From: Porphyromonas crevioricanis
Lineage (GTDB): Bacteria; Bacteroidota; Bacteroidia; Bacteroidales; Porphyromonadaceae
Length of the DNA stretch: 64,000 nt
Assembly (NCBI RefSeq): GCF_900167225.1
Contig: NZ_FUXH01000001.1
Span: 193,371 to 257,370 of the forward strand
Direction of reading: 5' to 3'
In this document: piece after piece, positions 42,251-51,019 of the stretch
Layout of the letters: each line of letters begins with the position of its first letter
How positions within the stretch are numbered: position 1 is the first letter of the stretch
Position numbers and translations under genes: made by a program
The notes under the pieces: generated by a model
The model's input: only the letters and a program-made list of their open reading frames with translations
Database searches by the model: none
What the model was told of the DNA's origin: nothing

Positions 42251-43257
42251 AACCTCATGTTATTGCTGTTGTAGCCGGTGGTTACTCCGGGGAGGCAGAA
42301 GTATCGCTTCGCTCTGCACAGTCTTTGATGGGCTGGATCGACAGAGATTACTGTAGCCCTTATTTGTTGAAGGTAGACCGGGAAAGCTGGACCGTATTGA
42401 ATGGTCCTGATGGAGAGCCGGTGGATAAGCCGGTGGATAGAAATCTTTTTGGTTTTGAGGATGCAGACGGCAATTCAATTAAGTTCAAGTATGCGTTCAT
42501 CACAATACATGGTACTCCCGGAGAGAATGGGCTGCTCCAAGGATATTTGGATATGATGGCTGTGCCATACAATACCGGAGGGGTGCTTACTGAGGCTCTC
42601 ACTTCGGACAAGTATACTTGCAATAGATATTTATCCACTTTTCCCGATATTCATACAGCGCAGTCTGTCCGAATATCTTGTGAGGAACATCCGTTGGAAA
42701 TAGAAGACTTGGTTTCCCAATTGGGGCTTCCTCTTTTTGTCAAGCCTAATACGGGGGGGTCGAGTATTGCTACATCTCGTGTAGATAAACTGCAGGATTT
42801 GTCGCCGGCTATTGATAAAGCCTTTGAAGAAACACCAGATGTTTTGGTGGAATCATTGCTCTCCGGTACGGAGCTTACTTGTGGCTGCTATATGTCATCC
42901 GAGGGTCTGCGGGCTCTTCCTGTGACAGAAGTTGTAAGCAAGAACGAGTTTTTTGACTACGAGGCTAAATATCAGGGAGCGGTGGAAGAAATTACCCCTG
43001 CTCGCATATCTCCAGAGCTGACTCTGCATATACAGGATCTTACGAAGAAGATATACAAATATGTTTCGGCGCACGGGATTATACGTGTAGATTACATCGT
43101 CTCTCCGGAAGGAGTTCCTTTTTTGTTGGAAGTAAATACAACCCCGGGGATGACCTCTACAAGTTTTATCCCCCAGCAGGTGACAGCTGCCGGTCTTTGT
43201 ATGAAACAGGTGCTCACTGATATTATATCCCAAGATTTGGGCCGGAAAGAAAATTAA
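42247..43257 (+). CDS. ddl: D-alanine--D-alanine ligase
   Basis: ATP-grasp enzyme making the D-Ala-D-Ala dipeptide for peptidoglycan. 336 residues with AGGYSGEAEVSLRSAQ at the N-terminus, IHGTPGENGLLQGYLD, FVKPNTGGSSIA for ATP binding, and VDYIVSPEGVPFLLEVNTTPGM near the end. The ATG lies inside the rluD stop region (four-base overlap). Complete and normal length. Confidence 0.97.
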   Translation: MKPHVIAVVAGGYSGEAEVSLRSAQSLMGWIDRDYCSPYLLKVDRESWTVLNGPDGEPVDKPVDRNLFGFEDADGNSIKFKYAFITIHGTPGENGLLQGYLDMMAVPYNTGGVLTEALTSDKYTCNRYLSTFPDIHTAQSVRISCEEHPLEIEDLVSQLGLPLFVKPNTGGSSIATSRVDKLQDLSPAIDKAFEETPDVLVESLLSGTELTCGCYMSSEGLRALPVTEVVSKNEFFDYEAKYQGAVEEITPARISPELTLHIQDLTKKIYKYVSAHGIIRVDYIVSPEGVPFLLEVNTTPGMTSTSFIPQQVTAAGLCMKQVLTDIISQDLGRKEN

Positions 43258-43273
43258 GCATAGGAAGATACTT

Positions 43274-44437
43274 ATGGTAGACTGTAAATTCGATGATATT
43301 CGCCCCTTTAGTGATGAAGAGGTCCCTTCAGCAATGGATGGCTTGCTCAAGGATCCTGAGTTTGAAAAATTCCGTTCGGTAGTTTTGTCTGGGTTGTCCT
43401 CTGAGGAGTTTTCTTCCTATTGTCGCCAGTTTGTTACGGGCAAAGGCTTTAAGGAAAATGTAGGATACATGGTGGTAAACCATATTGTCGAACAGTCGGC
43501 TTTTTCCTTGGATGCTTCTGGGCGCAGTCGATTGAAAGAAGACAAGCCGTTTACCTACATCAGTAATCATCGGGATATCATTCTTGACTCAGCGTTTCTT
43601 AATGTTTGCCTGAAAAACATTGGTCATCGTATGTGCCAAATAGCAATTGGAGACAACTTGCTCAAACGGCCTTGGATCAAGACTTTAGTAAAACTCCTGG
43701 GGAGTTTTATTGTTAAGCGAAAACCTGATATTAGAGAGATGCTGCACGAGAGCAATAAGCTCTCCTCCTACATCCGAGCTTGTATCACGGAGCTGGATGA
43801 GTCTGTTTGGATTGCGCAAAGAGAAGGACGTGCCAAGGATTCAGACGACCGGACCCAGACGGCTCTTCTCAAGATGCTTGCCATGTCCGGCGAAGGTGAT
43901 TTGCTTGATCGTTTCAGAGAACTAAACATAGTCCCTGTTTCGTTGAGTTACGAATACGATCCCTGCGACTACCTCAAAGCCCGAGAGCTTCAGGCCAAGC
44001 GAGATAATCCGCAATATGCCAAGTCTCCCATGGAGGATTTACTCAACATGTCCACCGGATTGAGAGGCTACAAAGGGCGAGTACATATCACATTCGGTTC
44101 TCCTTTGAACAATGTTTTGGACGGTGTAAATAAGAGCTTACCCAACAAACAGCAATTGGAAGCTGTAGCCGACTTGATCGATAGAGAAATACATAGGCAT
44201 TACAGGCTATATCCTGGAAATTATGTTGCCTTGGATTTGTTGCACGGTGATGCGAAATACAGTGCCCATTACAGCGAGGACGAGAAAAGTAGATTTATCG
44301 AATACGTATTGCGACAGGTACATAAAATAGTTTTTGAAGACGGAATGGCCAAAGACGAAGCCTTTTTACATCAAGCCATCCTCAGAATGTATGCCAATCC
44401 TGTCATCAACCAGTTAGTTAGTCAAGGAGTAGATTGA
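43274..44437 (+). CDS. PlsC-type acyltransferase family protein
   Basis: Probable glycerolipid or related acyltransferase of 387 residues. The acyltransferase motif appears as SNHRDIILDSAFLN, where H99 and D105 are separated by five residues instead of the usual four; D101 is an alternative acid. A second conserved block (WIAQREGRAKDSDD, about 178-191) resembles the EGR motif of PlsC/PlsB (motif III), and VPVSLSYEYDPCD is motif IV-like. It follows ddl after 16 bases. Its 3' end overlaps the convergent GNAT gene by 20 bases. Substrate unknown. Confidence 0.8.
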   Translation: MVDCKFDDIRPFSDEEVPSAMDGLLKDPEFEKFRSVVLSGLSSEEFSSYCRQFVTGKGFKENVGYMVVNHIVEQSAFSLDASGRSRLKEDKPFTYISNHRDIILDSAFLNVCLKNIGHRMCQIAIGDNLLKRPWIKTLVKLLGSFIVKRKPDIREMLHESNKLSSYIRACITELDESVWIAQREGRAKDSDDRTQTALLKMLAMSGEGDLLDRFRELNIVPVSLSYEYDPCDYLKARELQAKRDNPQYAKSPMEDLLNMSTGLRGYKGRVHITFGSPLNNVLDGVNKSLPNKQQLEAVADLIDREIHRHYRLYPGNYVALDLLHGDAKYSAHYSEDEKSRFIEYVLRQVHKIVFEDGMAKDEAFLHQAILRMYANPVINQLVSQGVD

Positions 44438-45440
44438 AGAAACCAGATGGATACTCTTGCACGATATATTGATTAAGATCCGTTATTGTCAAACAAGGGA
44501 GGAAAGCAGATACTGTTTCCCTCTCTTTTTTTTGTCCTTGTGTCTCTTCTCTTTTGTATCGACCATTCTCATATTGATAAATGCCGTCATTTTGGGGTAA
44601 TTGTGGATCATGGAGGACGAAACGGGGCGGAATCTTTTCAGATAGATTGTTTGTTTCGTTCAAGGCTCGCAGAGGATCTAATATCCGGATCATTGATGTG
44701 GCTTTGTAATCGTTGTTTTGTTGACCCCAAGGAGCCACTGCCTCTATTTGGGAAAATGACGATTTGTACTTGCACAATAGATTTAACAGAAGATCTTTGT
44801 CTGGCTTTCCTGTGCAGCCTTTTATCTCCATGGTATTATTACGTAAGAGATAGTATATCCTACTGTTTCTATTTTGTGATATTACACACCCTCCAACCCC
44901 AGCCAGAGATAGATCTTTAGCTACTATTTGTGCTTGTTTTTCATTGTGTAGCACGATTGGCCCTTTGCAAGCAGCATATTTCTTTGAGATTATTTCGGCC
45001 ACTTGTTCGTGGGAATACTCGTTGGAGAAATGGAGTGTATCTCGGGTAAAAGCGGGCGAATAACTACTACTTTTTTGATAGAAGTCAAAAAGCCAAGGCT
45101 CTGCCGGAATGAGGAAGCTGTATATGTCTCCCTTTGCGTACATCATTTGTAAGGCCTCCTGCATCAACTGTGACATAAACCCACGGTTTCGATATTCAGG
45201 ATGGGTGCAGGCTCCTGATATGTAGGAGGCTTGCATTGGCTCTTTGCTAGAGAAATGTAATTGATATGGAATCATTTGTACGTGGGCAACAGCTTTCTCT
45301 CCCTTCTCTTCATACAGCAAAAGAGTATTGTCATCTTTATAAACCTCGCTGAAGTATAGATTGACAAAGACTGCTGGATCATTGAAGCAAATCTCCCAAA
45401 GAGATCTGGCCGAAAGACCCTTGTCTGACAGGTGTAGCAT
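44418..45440 (-). CDS. GNAT family N-acetyltransferase
   Basis: 340-residue protein with an N-terminal GNAT domain. The acetyl-CoA loop is in SGACTHPEYRNRGFMSQLM (about 71-90), and the remainder resembles the two-domain Eis-like group. It is ten bases from the DUF2156 gene upstream on the same strand, so the two form a pair. Its stop lies inside the last codons of the acyltransferase gene on the other strand. The acceptor is unknown; amine groups of small molecules or proteins are possible. Confidence 0.8.
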   Translation of the reverse strand: MLHLSDKGLSARSLWEICFNDPAVFVNLYFSEVYKDDNTLLLYEEKGEKAVAHVQMIPYQLHFSSKEPMQASYISGACTHPEYRNRGFMSQLMQEALQMMYAKGDIYSFLIPAEPWLFDFYQKSSSYSPAFTRDTLHFSNEYSHEQVAEIISKKYAACKGPIVLHNEKQAQIVAKDLSLAGVGGCVISQNRNSRIYYLLRNNTMEIKGCTGKPDKDLLLNLLCKYKSSFSQIEAVAPWGQQNNDYKATSMIRILDPLRALNETNNLSEKIPPRFVLHDPQLPQNDGIYQYENGRYKREETQGQKKERETVSAFLPCLTITDLNQYIVQEYPSGFFNLLLD

Positions 45441-45449
45441 ACTGGGAAA

Positions 45450-46376
45450 TTATTTCATAACAGAGTTATTCCCTGTTCTTAGTATTGCTGTTTCTTTGCA
45501 CAATAGGATGTCCGGTTTGTACTGTAGCTTGGCCTTACGAAGGCCTTCGATACCCAAGTCTTCTTCCCTATTTATATAGGTGTACTGCTCTGGGATATGT
45601 TTGGCCATTTCGTTGTTGATGATGGCAAATGTACCTGGTATTGAGGCGTCTGCTTTTTCTATAGATACACCAAACGTATCCTTGTTGATTGGCATTCCGA
45701 GAGAGAAAGCTACGACCCGACCATCTACTCGTATAGCCCCCCCATATAACCCGATTGCTTCTCGCTGCTCTATGGCTCGTTGTATCATGGTCAGTTCATG
45801 CTTAGCCTTGTCGGCTTCAGACTTCGATTCGTTCCAGTCCTGAGCCAATTGTAGGCATTCTTGTTCATTTGCACTATTTATTTCTTCAAAGCTGTAGTCC
45901 GGGTATGTGCTCTTAAATCGATTGACAAAGTTTCTTCTTGATTGCAGTTTCTTACCAGCCAGAGTTGCGAGTTTTTCGCGGGTGTAGATATAGTCGCACC
46001 AATCTCGATCGGTGAAGAAAGTGAACTGTTCCGGATAAACCTCCTCCAAAAGTTGATGACATCGAGATGTAATACCCATGAGAGTGAGCGGATAATCACC
46101 TTTTTCGGCTTCTTCTGCCAACAGTTCGATTACTTCCCTCAATGCTCGAGGGGACTTATCCCTGCCTATAGGGAACAAATACAAGGGGTGGGAGGTATTA
46201 TGCGTGCGATAGAATCTTATAACTAAGTGTTCGGCTATCACGGCCCAAGAGGTGTGATATAAAAAACCCCACGAGTATAAATTGCAGAAAGATAAATCGC
46301 AGATCGAGATATTTGCCTCATTGGTATAGTGCGCAATGATATCCTTGTCTTTGCATTCGATAGGTCTAAATTCCAT
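45450..46376 (-). CDS. DUF2156 domain protein (lysyl-phosphatidylglycerol synthetase C-terminal-like)
   Basis: 308 residues covering one DUF2156 module, a tandem GNAT-like fold related to the catalytic part of MprF and to FemX-type aminoacyl transferases. Landmarks are ISICDLSFCNLYSWGFLYHT, RRNFVNRFKSTYPDYSFEEI and AFSLGMPINKDTFGVSIEKAD, each typical of the Bacteroidota members, and LGIEGLRKAKLQYKP near the end. No membrane flippase part is present. Paired with a GNAT gene ten bases downstream. Substrate unknown; aminoacyl-tRNA-dependent transfer is only a possibility. Confidence 0.82.
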   Translation of the reverse strand: MEFRPIECKDKDIIAHYTNEANISICDLSFCNLYSWGFLYHTSWAVIAEHLVIRFYRTHNTSHPLYLFPIGRDKSPRALREVIELLAEEAEKGDYPLTLMGITSRCHQLLEEVYPEQFTFFTDRDWCDYIYTREKLATLAGKKLQSRRNFVNRFKSTYPDYSFEEINSANEQECLQLAQDWNESKSEADKAKHELTMIQRAIEQREAIGLYGGAIRVDGRVVAFSLGMPINKDTFGVSIEKADASIPGTFAIINNEMAKHIPEQYTYINREEDLGIEGLRKAKLQYKPDILLCKETAILRTGNNSVMK

Positions 46377-46611
46377 AGTATAGATTTGTCTCGATTGTTT
46401 TCTTGCTTGCTAAACACTTTCTGGATTGAAACACATTTTCTCTAGGGCTTGTTTAGGTTTTTAACTTCAAATTTTTGATAGCATCTTTTAGACTGGAGAA
46501 TACCATTTATTTCCTTGTGGTTCCATCTTTTTTATTGAGGGGTTTTCTCTGTTCGGATTGAGTGGCTTTTCAGGCTGTATTCGGTGTTTCTAAAAAAGCT
46601 ACTGAGTAATC
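46377..46611. other. Intergenic region before repeat copy B
   Basis: AT-rich gap upstream of the DUF2156 gene. It should hold that gene's promoter, but I find no good TAnnTTTG with spacing. No gene or RNA recognised. Confidence 0.35.
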
Positions 46612-46765
46612 TCTTAAAAGCTTTATTGCTTTTGCTCGAAAGCTTAGTTGCTTTTGCGTGAAAGCTTAGTTGCTTTTGCGTGAAAGCTTAGTTGCTTTTG
46701 CGTGAAAGCTTAGTTGCTTTTGTCCGAAAGCTTAGTTGCTTTTGTCTGAAAGCTTAGTTGCTTTT
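46612..46765 (-). repeat. 22-bp tandem repeat array, copy B (six units plus one degenerate)
   Basis: Read on the minus strand from 46765, units follow every 22 bases with tetramers AGAC, GGAC, ACGC, ACGC, ACGC, GAGC. They end in the same degenerate AAAAGCAATAAAGCTTTT unit as copy A. The AGAC-GGAC-ACGC order also occurs near the end of copy A. Ten fewer full units than copy A, so the arrays vary in length within one genome. Confidence 0.92.
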
Positions 46766-47007
46766 GATGCTCTCATCAGGTGCTTTCTAAAAAAATGTGC
46801 CAAGCAATCAATCAAAAGCTTAGGAGTTTTTGATGCACTAATTAGAAGTTTCCCAGAAAGGATACTGAGCAATCGAAAAAAAGATACCGAGCGATCTTGC
46901 GATCGCCCGGTATCTTTTGGACCACCATTCGGCAACTTCTTTTGCGTGGCACCTAAATGGAGCAGAAACATCCCCCTCAAGCGAATGCTTTATCTCTAAT
47001 AGTTCTC
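46766..47007 (-). repeat. 242-bp repeat element, copy B (inverted)
   Basis: Reverse complement matches 30441-30682 at 238 of 242 positions by my count. It contains the terminator-like hairpin (46876-46917) with one fold-preserving change. Homology stops sharply at 47007, while copy A continues into more of module 1. The element lies between the DUF2156 gene and fbp. Confidence 0.85.
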
Positions 47008-47047
47008 TTTTAGGAAGAGGTGTTTGTTTGCTTTTCTTTTTTCGAAT

Positions 47048-47106
47048 AATTAGAGGTTAGCCAACGGCCTCCCTGAGAGAGGAAGCCATACCTCACACCT
47101 CTAATT
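47048..47106 (-). other. Inverted repeat at the end of fbp
   Basis: AATTAGAGGT (47048-47057) and ACCTCTAATT (47097-47106) are perfect 10-bp arms, and an inner GGCCTCCC/GGAAGCC stem lies between them. The right arm includes the fbp stop codon. There is no T-run, so it is probably a 3' stability structure or weak terminator. Confidence 0.5.
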
Positions 47107-49071
47107 GTCCTTTTCCTGTATTAAACCGTATCGGTATGCCTCGAGCAAATCCTTCAAGTCTTTTACCTGCTCAATCAACTCTTTCCCCTTATCGGTATCG
47201 CGTACCAAAATGCGGTGAGAGGTATGCTCTCGTACCACACTTACACTCTTTATATCTCTCATGTTCTCCACCGCTTCTCGTTTGCTGGTGAAAGGCTCAT
47301 GTTGTACCAATTGCAAGCCTTGAGAATTGAATATAAGCGTATATCCGGCGATACCCGTAGATGATTGATAAGCTCGGCTAAAACCTCCATCGATGAGCAT
47401 CAACTTTCCTCCCGCAAGTAGCGGCTTCTCTCCTTTCTTTGCTTTTACCGGTACGTGCCCATTTACGATGTGTGTGTCAGGGCCTTCCAAGCCAAACTCC
47501 TTGAGAATCATTTCACAAACTTCCTGCTCTTGACGGTAGACAAAGTACCACCCCTTTTGCTCATGGTGGGTTGTTTTGTCTTCGATGAAATATCGTTCAA
47601 AAGTTGTCATGGCAGATTTATCGAAAAGAGGAGAGTCAGGGCCACACCAGAGGTACCACATATAGTCTAAAGCCTCAAGTTGTTCAGGGCTTCCCGCTTG
47701 CCCATTGTGGGCTCTTCGCACCAATTCATCGATTTTGTCGTAGAGAGCCTTACCCTTATACGTCTTTCCCTCAACGGTTACTTCTTTGAGGGTCTTGTCT
47801 TCGTTTAGAGGTACGGATGCGTGGTAGAGCAGGGTCATATTGTAGGGCAAATACATAGAGCCTTTGCGGTAGAAACACTCCATGTGTCTATTGAGGCGTT
47901 CACTCTCACGGAAGCTCCTCATTAGTTTATTTACCACTATGCTTTCTTCCTCGGTCATTCGGTATGGATCTTTTGGATCTATTGTTGGGAAATGAGTGTC
48001 CAGCATTGGGTAAGTTTCTCCAGAGGGTAGGGTAATACTTCCGGATTTGAAATCAATGCGATGCAGTAAGTCTCTATCTGCCATCTTGTATTCTGGATGC
48101 CGTACAATCAGTTCGTGTTCGAGCTTGAATTGTATTACAGACATCGCTTTGTGCATTTGGCTGATCAGATAGACGCTTTTTTCATCATACAACTCGTCGG
48201 CCCCCGACAATTTGGGTTGAAATACAGCACAGGGATCATTGGCGTAGGTCTCCATGGCAAATCTTGCCAATGGCAGGATATTGATCCCATATCCATTCTC
48301 CATCGTGTCAAGGTTGGCATACCTGAGAGCGATACGAACAGTATTGGCCATGCTGGCGGCATTCCCGGCTGCAGCTCCCATCCAAAGCATATCATGGTTT
48401 CCCCATTGAATGTCGAATTGGTGATAATTCATCAAAGTGTCCATGATATGCTGAGGGCCAGGGCCTCTATCATATATGTCTCCGACAATGTGTAGGTGAT
48501 CTACTACTAGACGTTGGATGGTATTGCAAATGGCGATGATGAAGTCTTCAGCCTTACCTATCTGCAATATGGTAGAGAATATACTGCTGAAATAGGCTGA
48601 CTTCTGAGGGTTAGCTCCATCCTCGTGCAGAAGTTCTTGTATGATATAGCTATACTTGGGTGGCAAGGCTTTTCGCACTTTGGATCTGGTGTATTTCTCT
48701 CCTACCTTTCGGCAGAGTTTGACCAATTGATTAAGTGTAACCATGTACCAATCGTCATTGAGAGCTCCTTTTTCGTGCAACTCTGCCAATTTCTCTTGTG
48801 GATAATAGATGAGCGTGCATAGCTCACGCTTTTCCTCCTGCCTGATCTGGCCACCAAACAAGTTCTCCACCTTGCGAGCAATGGAGCCACTGGCATTTTT
48901 AAGCACATGGTTAAAGGCTTCGTACTCTCCGTGCACATCAGCCAAAAAATGTTCTGTGCCCTTCGGAAGGCTGAGTATTGCTTCCAGATTGATGATCTCA
49001 GTAGCTGCTTCTGCTGCTGTTGGAAAGCTTTTAGCAAGCTGATGTAGGAATTTTAGGTCTTTATTTTGCAT
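47101..49071 (-). CDS. fbp: Fructose-1,6-bisphosphatase class 3
   Basis: Gluconeogenic phosphatase of the Firmicutes/Bacteroidota type, from the calcineurin-like phosphoesterase superfamily. The 656-residue protein has the metal-binding blocks FLADVHGEYEAF, GDIYDRGPGPQ, WGNHDMLWMG and, near the C-terminus, IVNGHVPVKAKKGE and LMLIDGGFSRAYQSSTGIAGYTL (cited as DGGFSRAYQS). Length matches the family. Needed for hexose synthesis in an organism living on amino acids. Monocistronic, with an inverted repeat at its end. Confidence 0.97.
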   Translation of the reverse strand: MQNKDLKFLHQLAKSFPTAAEAATEIINLEAILSLPKGTEHFLADVHGEYEAFNHVLKNASGSIARKVENLFGGQIRQEEKRELCTLIYYPQEKLAELHEKGALNDDWYMVTLNQLVKLCRKVGEKYTRSKVRKALPPKYSYIIQELLHEDGANPQKSAYFSSIFSTILQIGKAEDFIIAICNTIQRLVVDHLHIVGDIYDRGPGPQHIMDTLMNYHQFDIQWGNHDMLWMGAAAGNAASMANTVRIALRYANLDTMENGYGINILPLARFAMETYANDPCAVFQPKLSGADELYDEKSVYLISQMHKAMSVIQFKLEHELIVRHPEYKMADRDLLHRIDFKSGSITLPSGETYPMLDTHFPTIDPKDPYRMTEEESIVVNKLMRSFRESERLNRHMECFYRKGSMYLPYNMTLLYHASVPLNEDKTLKEVTVEGKTYKGKALYDKIDELVRRAHNGQAGSPEQLEALDYMWYLWCGPDSPLFDKSAMTTFERYFIEDKTTHHEQKGWYFVYRQEQEVCEMILKEFGLEGPDTHIVNGHVPVKAKKGEKPLLAGGKLMLIDGGFSRAYQSSTGIAGYTLIFNSQGLQLVQHEPFTSKREAVENMRDIKSVSVVREHTSHRILVRDTDKGKELIEQVKDLKDLLEAYRYGLIQEKDN

Positions 49072-49371
49072 TTCCTTGATACGGGTTAGGTTTCTGTTAC
49101 AGCCGAATTAGAACCAAAAGTCTCACAAACCCCTTGGAACAAGCCAAATTCAGCGTGTATCTTAAATATCCGGATAAAACTACGAAAGTTTCCTATTGTT
49201 GCCAAAATGAATGTAATGTAAGACTGTTGTAGCAGTTTCATAATTGGTGTGATTTTACGGCAACTCTCAGTATATCGCAGTGAAAACAGACCAACGAATA
49301 GTAAAAAGAGTTGCTATTTTCATTCAGAAAGAGTACAAAGAGTTGCCGAATAAGAGCCGTCGAATCCTTTA
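49072..49371. other. Divergent region between fbp and the TetR gene
   Basis: No gene recognised. An upstream extension of the TetR frame (from 49311) is open but not family-like. The fbp promoter must lie here; I could not find a confident -7 box on the minus strand. Confidence 0.35.
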
Positions 49372-49402
49372 TTGCACACCCAAGAGCATTTGTGTATCTT
49401 TG
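49372..49402 (+). promoter_or_regulatory. Consensus promoter of the TetR-fabG genes
   Basis: TTG at 49372-49374, a 20-base spacer and TATCTTTG at 49395-49402. The predicted start is about 30 bases before ATG 49440, which supports that start codon. Confidence 0.65.
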
Positions 49403-49439
49403 CCCAAGACCAGATAATAACGAACTAAGTCAGAGCCTC

Positions 49440-50057
49440 ATGCCCAACAATGCCGCCAGTCGCACCAAGGAGTTGATGATAGATGTAGCTAGACAGCTCT
49501 TTGCCAAGATTGGAATTTCCAATACAACGATGAATGACATAGCCGATAAATCAAAAAAAGGCCGTCGTACCATCTACACGTATTTTAGAAACAAGGCCGA
49601 CATTCTCACCGCTATAATCCAAAAAGAGCTGGATACTTTGGCTGAAAACCTCAGGGCAGCAAAATCTGCACGTTTGAGGCCGGAGAATAAACTGATACAC
49701 TTCATTTATATCCATTTGGAGTCCATGAAAGACATTGTAAATCGCAATGGCTCTCTACAAGCGGAGTTTTTCAGTGATATTCACATGGTGGAGCGTACCA
49801 GAAGGTCTCTGGATAGAGAAGAACGGGCAATGATCAAGGAAATACTGGATGAAGGGGTAGCCAATGGTCATTTCTCTATTACTAATACTCAGATAGCCGC
49901 TTCAATCATCTTGGGCTCGATCAAAGGGCTCGAAGTGCCTTATATTGCGGGGCGTATCAGGAACAAGAATGGAGAGATTTTCGATGAGTTTCGCTGTACA
50001 GTGGAGCAAATGCTCCTCAATGGAATTCGTCCGAAGCACCCCAGATCAGCATCATAA
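49440..50057 (+). CDS. TetR family transcriptional regulator
   Basis: 205 residues from ATG 49440. N-terminal helix-turn-helix about 8-55 (MIDVARQLFAKIGISNTTMNDIADKSKKGRRTIYTYFRNKADILTAI, cited as RQLFAKIGISNTTMNDIA and GRRTIYTYFRNKADIL) and a ligand-binding helical C-terminal part. A promoter within 40 bases of this start excludes the longer frame. It precedes fabG by 41 bases, an arrangement common in Bacteroidota, so it may control fatty-acid synthesis. The ligand is unknown. Confidence 0.88.
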   Translation: MPNNAASRTKELMIDVARQLFAKIGISNTTMNDIADKSKKGRRTIYTYFRNKADILTAIIQKELDTLAENLRAAKSARLRPENKLIHFIYIHLESMKDIVNRNGSLQAEFFSDIHMVERTRRSLDREERAMIKEILDEGVANGHFSITNTQIAASIILGSIKGLEVPYIAGRIRNKNGEIFDEFRCTVEQMLLNGIRPKHPRSAS

Positions 50058-50098
50058 TGGACAGATAATCAGAAAACATAAATACACGGAATAGTAGT

Positions 50099-50845
50099 AT
50101 GAAACTTTTAGAAGGAAAAGTAGCTTTGATCACTGGGGCTGGGCGAGGTATCGGCAAAGCCATAGCACACAAATTTGCGACAGAAGGAGCTTCGGTAATT
50201 ATTACTGATCTCAATATCGACAATCATGTACAAGATTTTGTTGCTGAGATAGAATCTATGGGCGTGAAAGCCAAAGCTTATGCCTCAAATGCAGCCGACT
50301 TCGAGGCTGCACACAAACTTGTGGAAGAGGCTGTGGCAGATTTCGGGCGAATTGATATTTTGGTAAATAATGCTGGTATCACTCGTGATGGCTTGATGAT
50401 GCGCATGAGCGAACAACAATGGGATATGGTCATCAATGTCAATTTGAAATCGGCCTTCAATCTCACACATGCAGTTACTCCTGTGATGCTTAAACAGCGT
50501 TCTGGCAGCATTATCAACATGGCTTCCGTTGTAGGTGTATCGGGGAATGCTGGTCAGGCAAACTATTCAGCCTCTAAGGCCGGTATGATAGGTCTTGCTA
50601 AAAGTATAGCCAAGGAGTTAGGTTCCAGAGGCGTGCGTGCCAATGCTATCGCTCCAGGCTTTATTATCACGGATATGACAAACGAATTGAGTGAAGAAGT
50701 GCGCAAACAATGGGCCGCACAAATACCTTTGCGTCGAGGAGGTACACCAGAAGATGTGGCTAATGTGGCTACTTTCCTGGCCTCGGATCTGTCGTCCTAT
50801 GTGACCGGGCAGGTAATTCATGTTTGTGGAGGGATGAACTGCTAA
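50099..50845 (+). CDS. fabG: 3-oxoacyl-ACP reductase
   Basis: NADPH-dependent ketoreductase of fatty-acid elongation. 248 residues, short-chain dehydrogenase fold: TGAGRGIG (12-19), NNAG (90-93), catalytic S143, Y156 and K160 (NYSASKAG), and the FabG-like tail VTGQVIHVCGGM. Paired with the TetR gene upstream. Complete. A GC-rich hairpin follows. Confidence 0.95.
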   Translation: MKLLEGKVALITGAGRGIGKAIAHKFATEGASVIITDLNIDNHVQDFVAEIESMGVKAKAYASNAADFEAAHKLVEEAVADFGRIDILVNNAGITRDGLMMRMSEQQWDMVINVNLKSAFNLTHAVTPVMLKQRSGSIINMASVVGVSGNAGQANYSASKAGMIGLAKSIAKELGSRGVRANAIAPGFIITDMTNELSEEVRKQWAAQIPLRRGGTPEDVANVATFLASDLSSYVTGQVIHVCGGMNC

Positions 50846-50867
50846 GAAAATTTCTTTGTTTTGTTTT

Positions 50868-50911
50868 CGAGCCATGGCTGCTCTGCTCTTTGTCAGCGCA
50901 GCCGTGGCTCG
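50868..50911. other. Hairpin after fabG
   Basis: CGAGCCATGGCTGC (50868-50881) and GCAGCCGTGGCTCG (50898-50911) pair at 13 of 14 positions. On the plus strand the T-rich tract is before it rather than after, so for plus transcription it is an imperfect terminator. On the minus strand it would look like a normal one. Confidence 0.55.
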
Positions 50912-51019
50912 TGTATGTTGATAGGACTAAAGAGGCTCCAACAACAGGGAAGATCAGTAGGTAGACATTGTGCAAGTTTTCAAAGACCTGTTACAGCCAT
51001 ATATATTCATCAGCAAGTA

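Noticed and set aside
50861-51019. N-terminal extension of the RluA-type synthase
   Set aside because: Runs through the fabG hairpin; domain similarity starts at ATG 51020.
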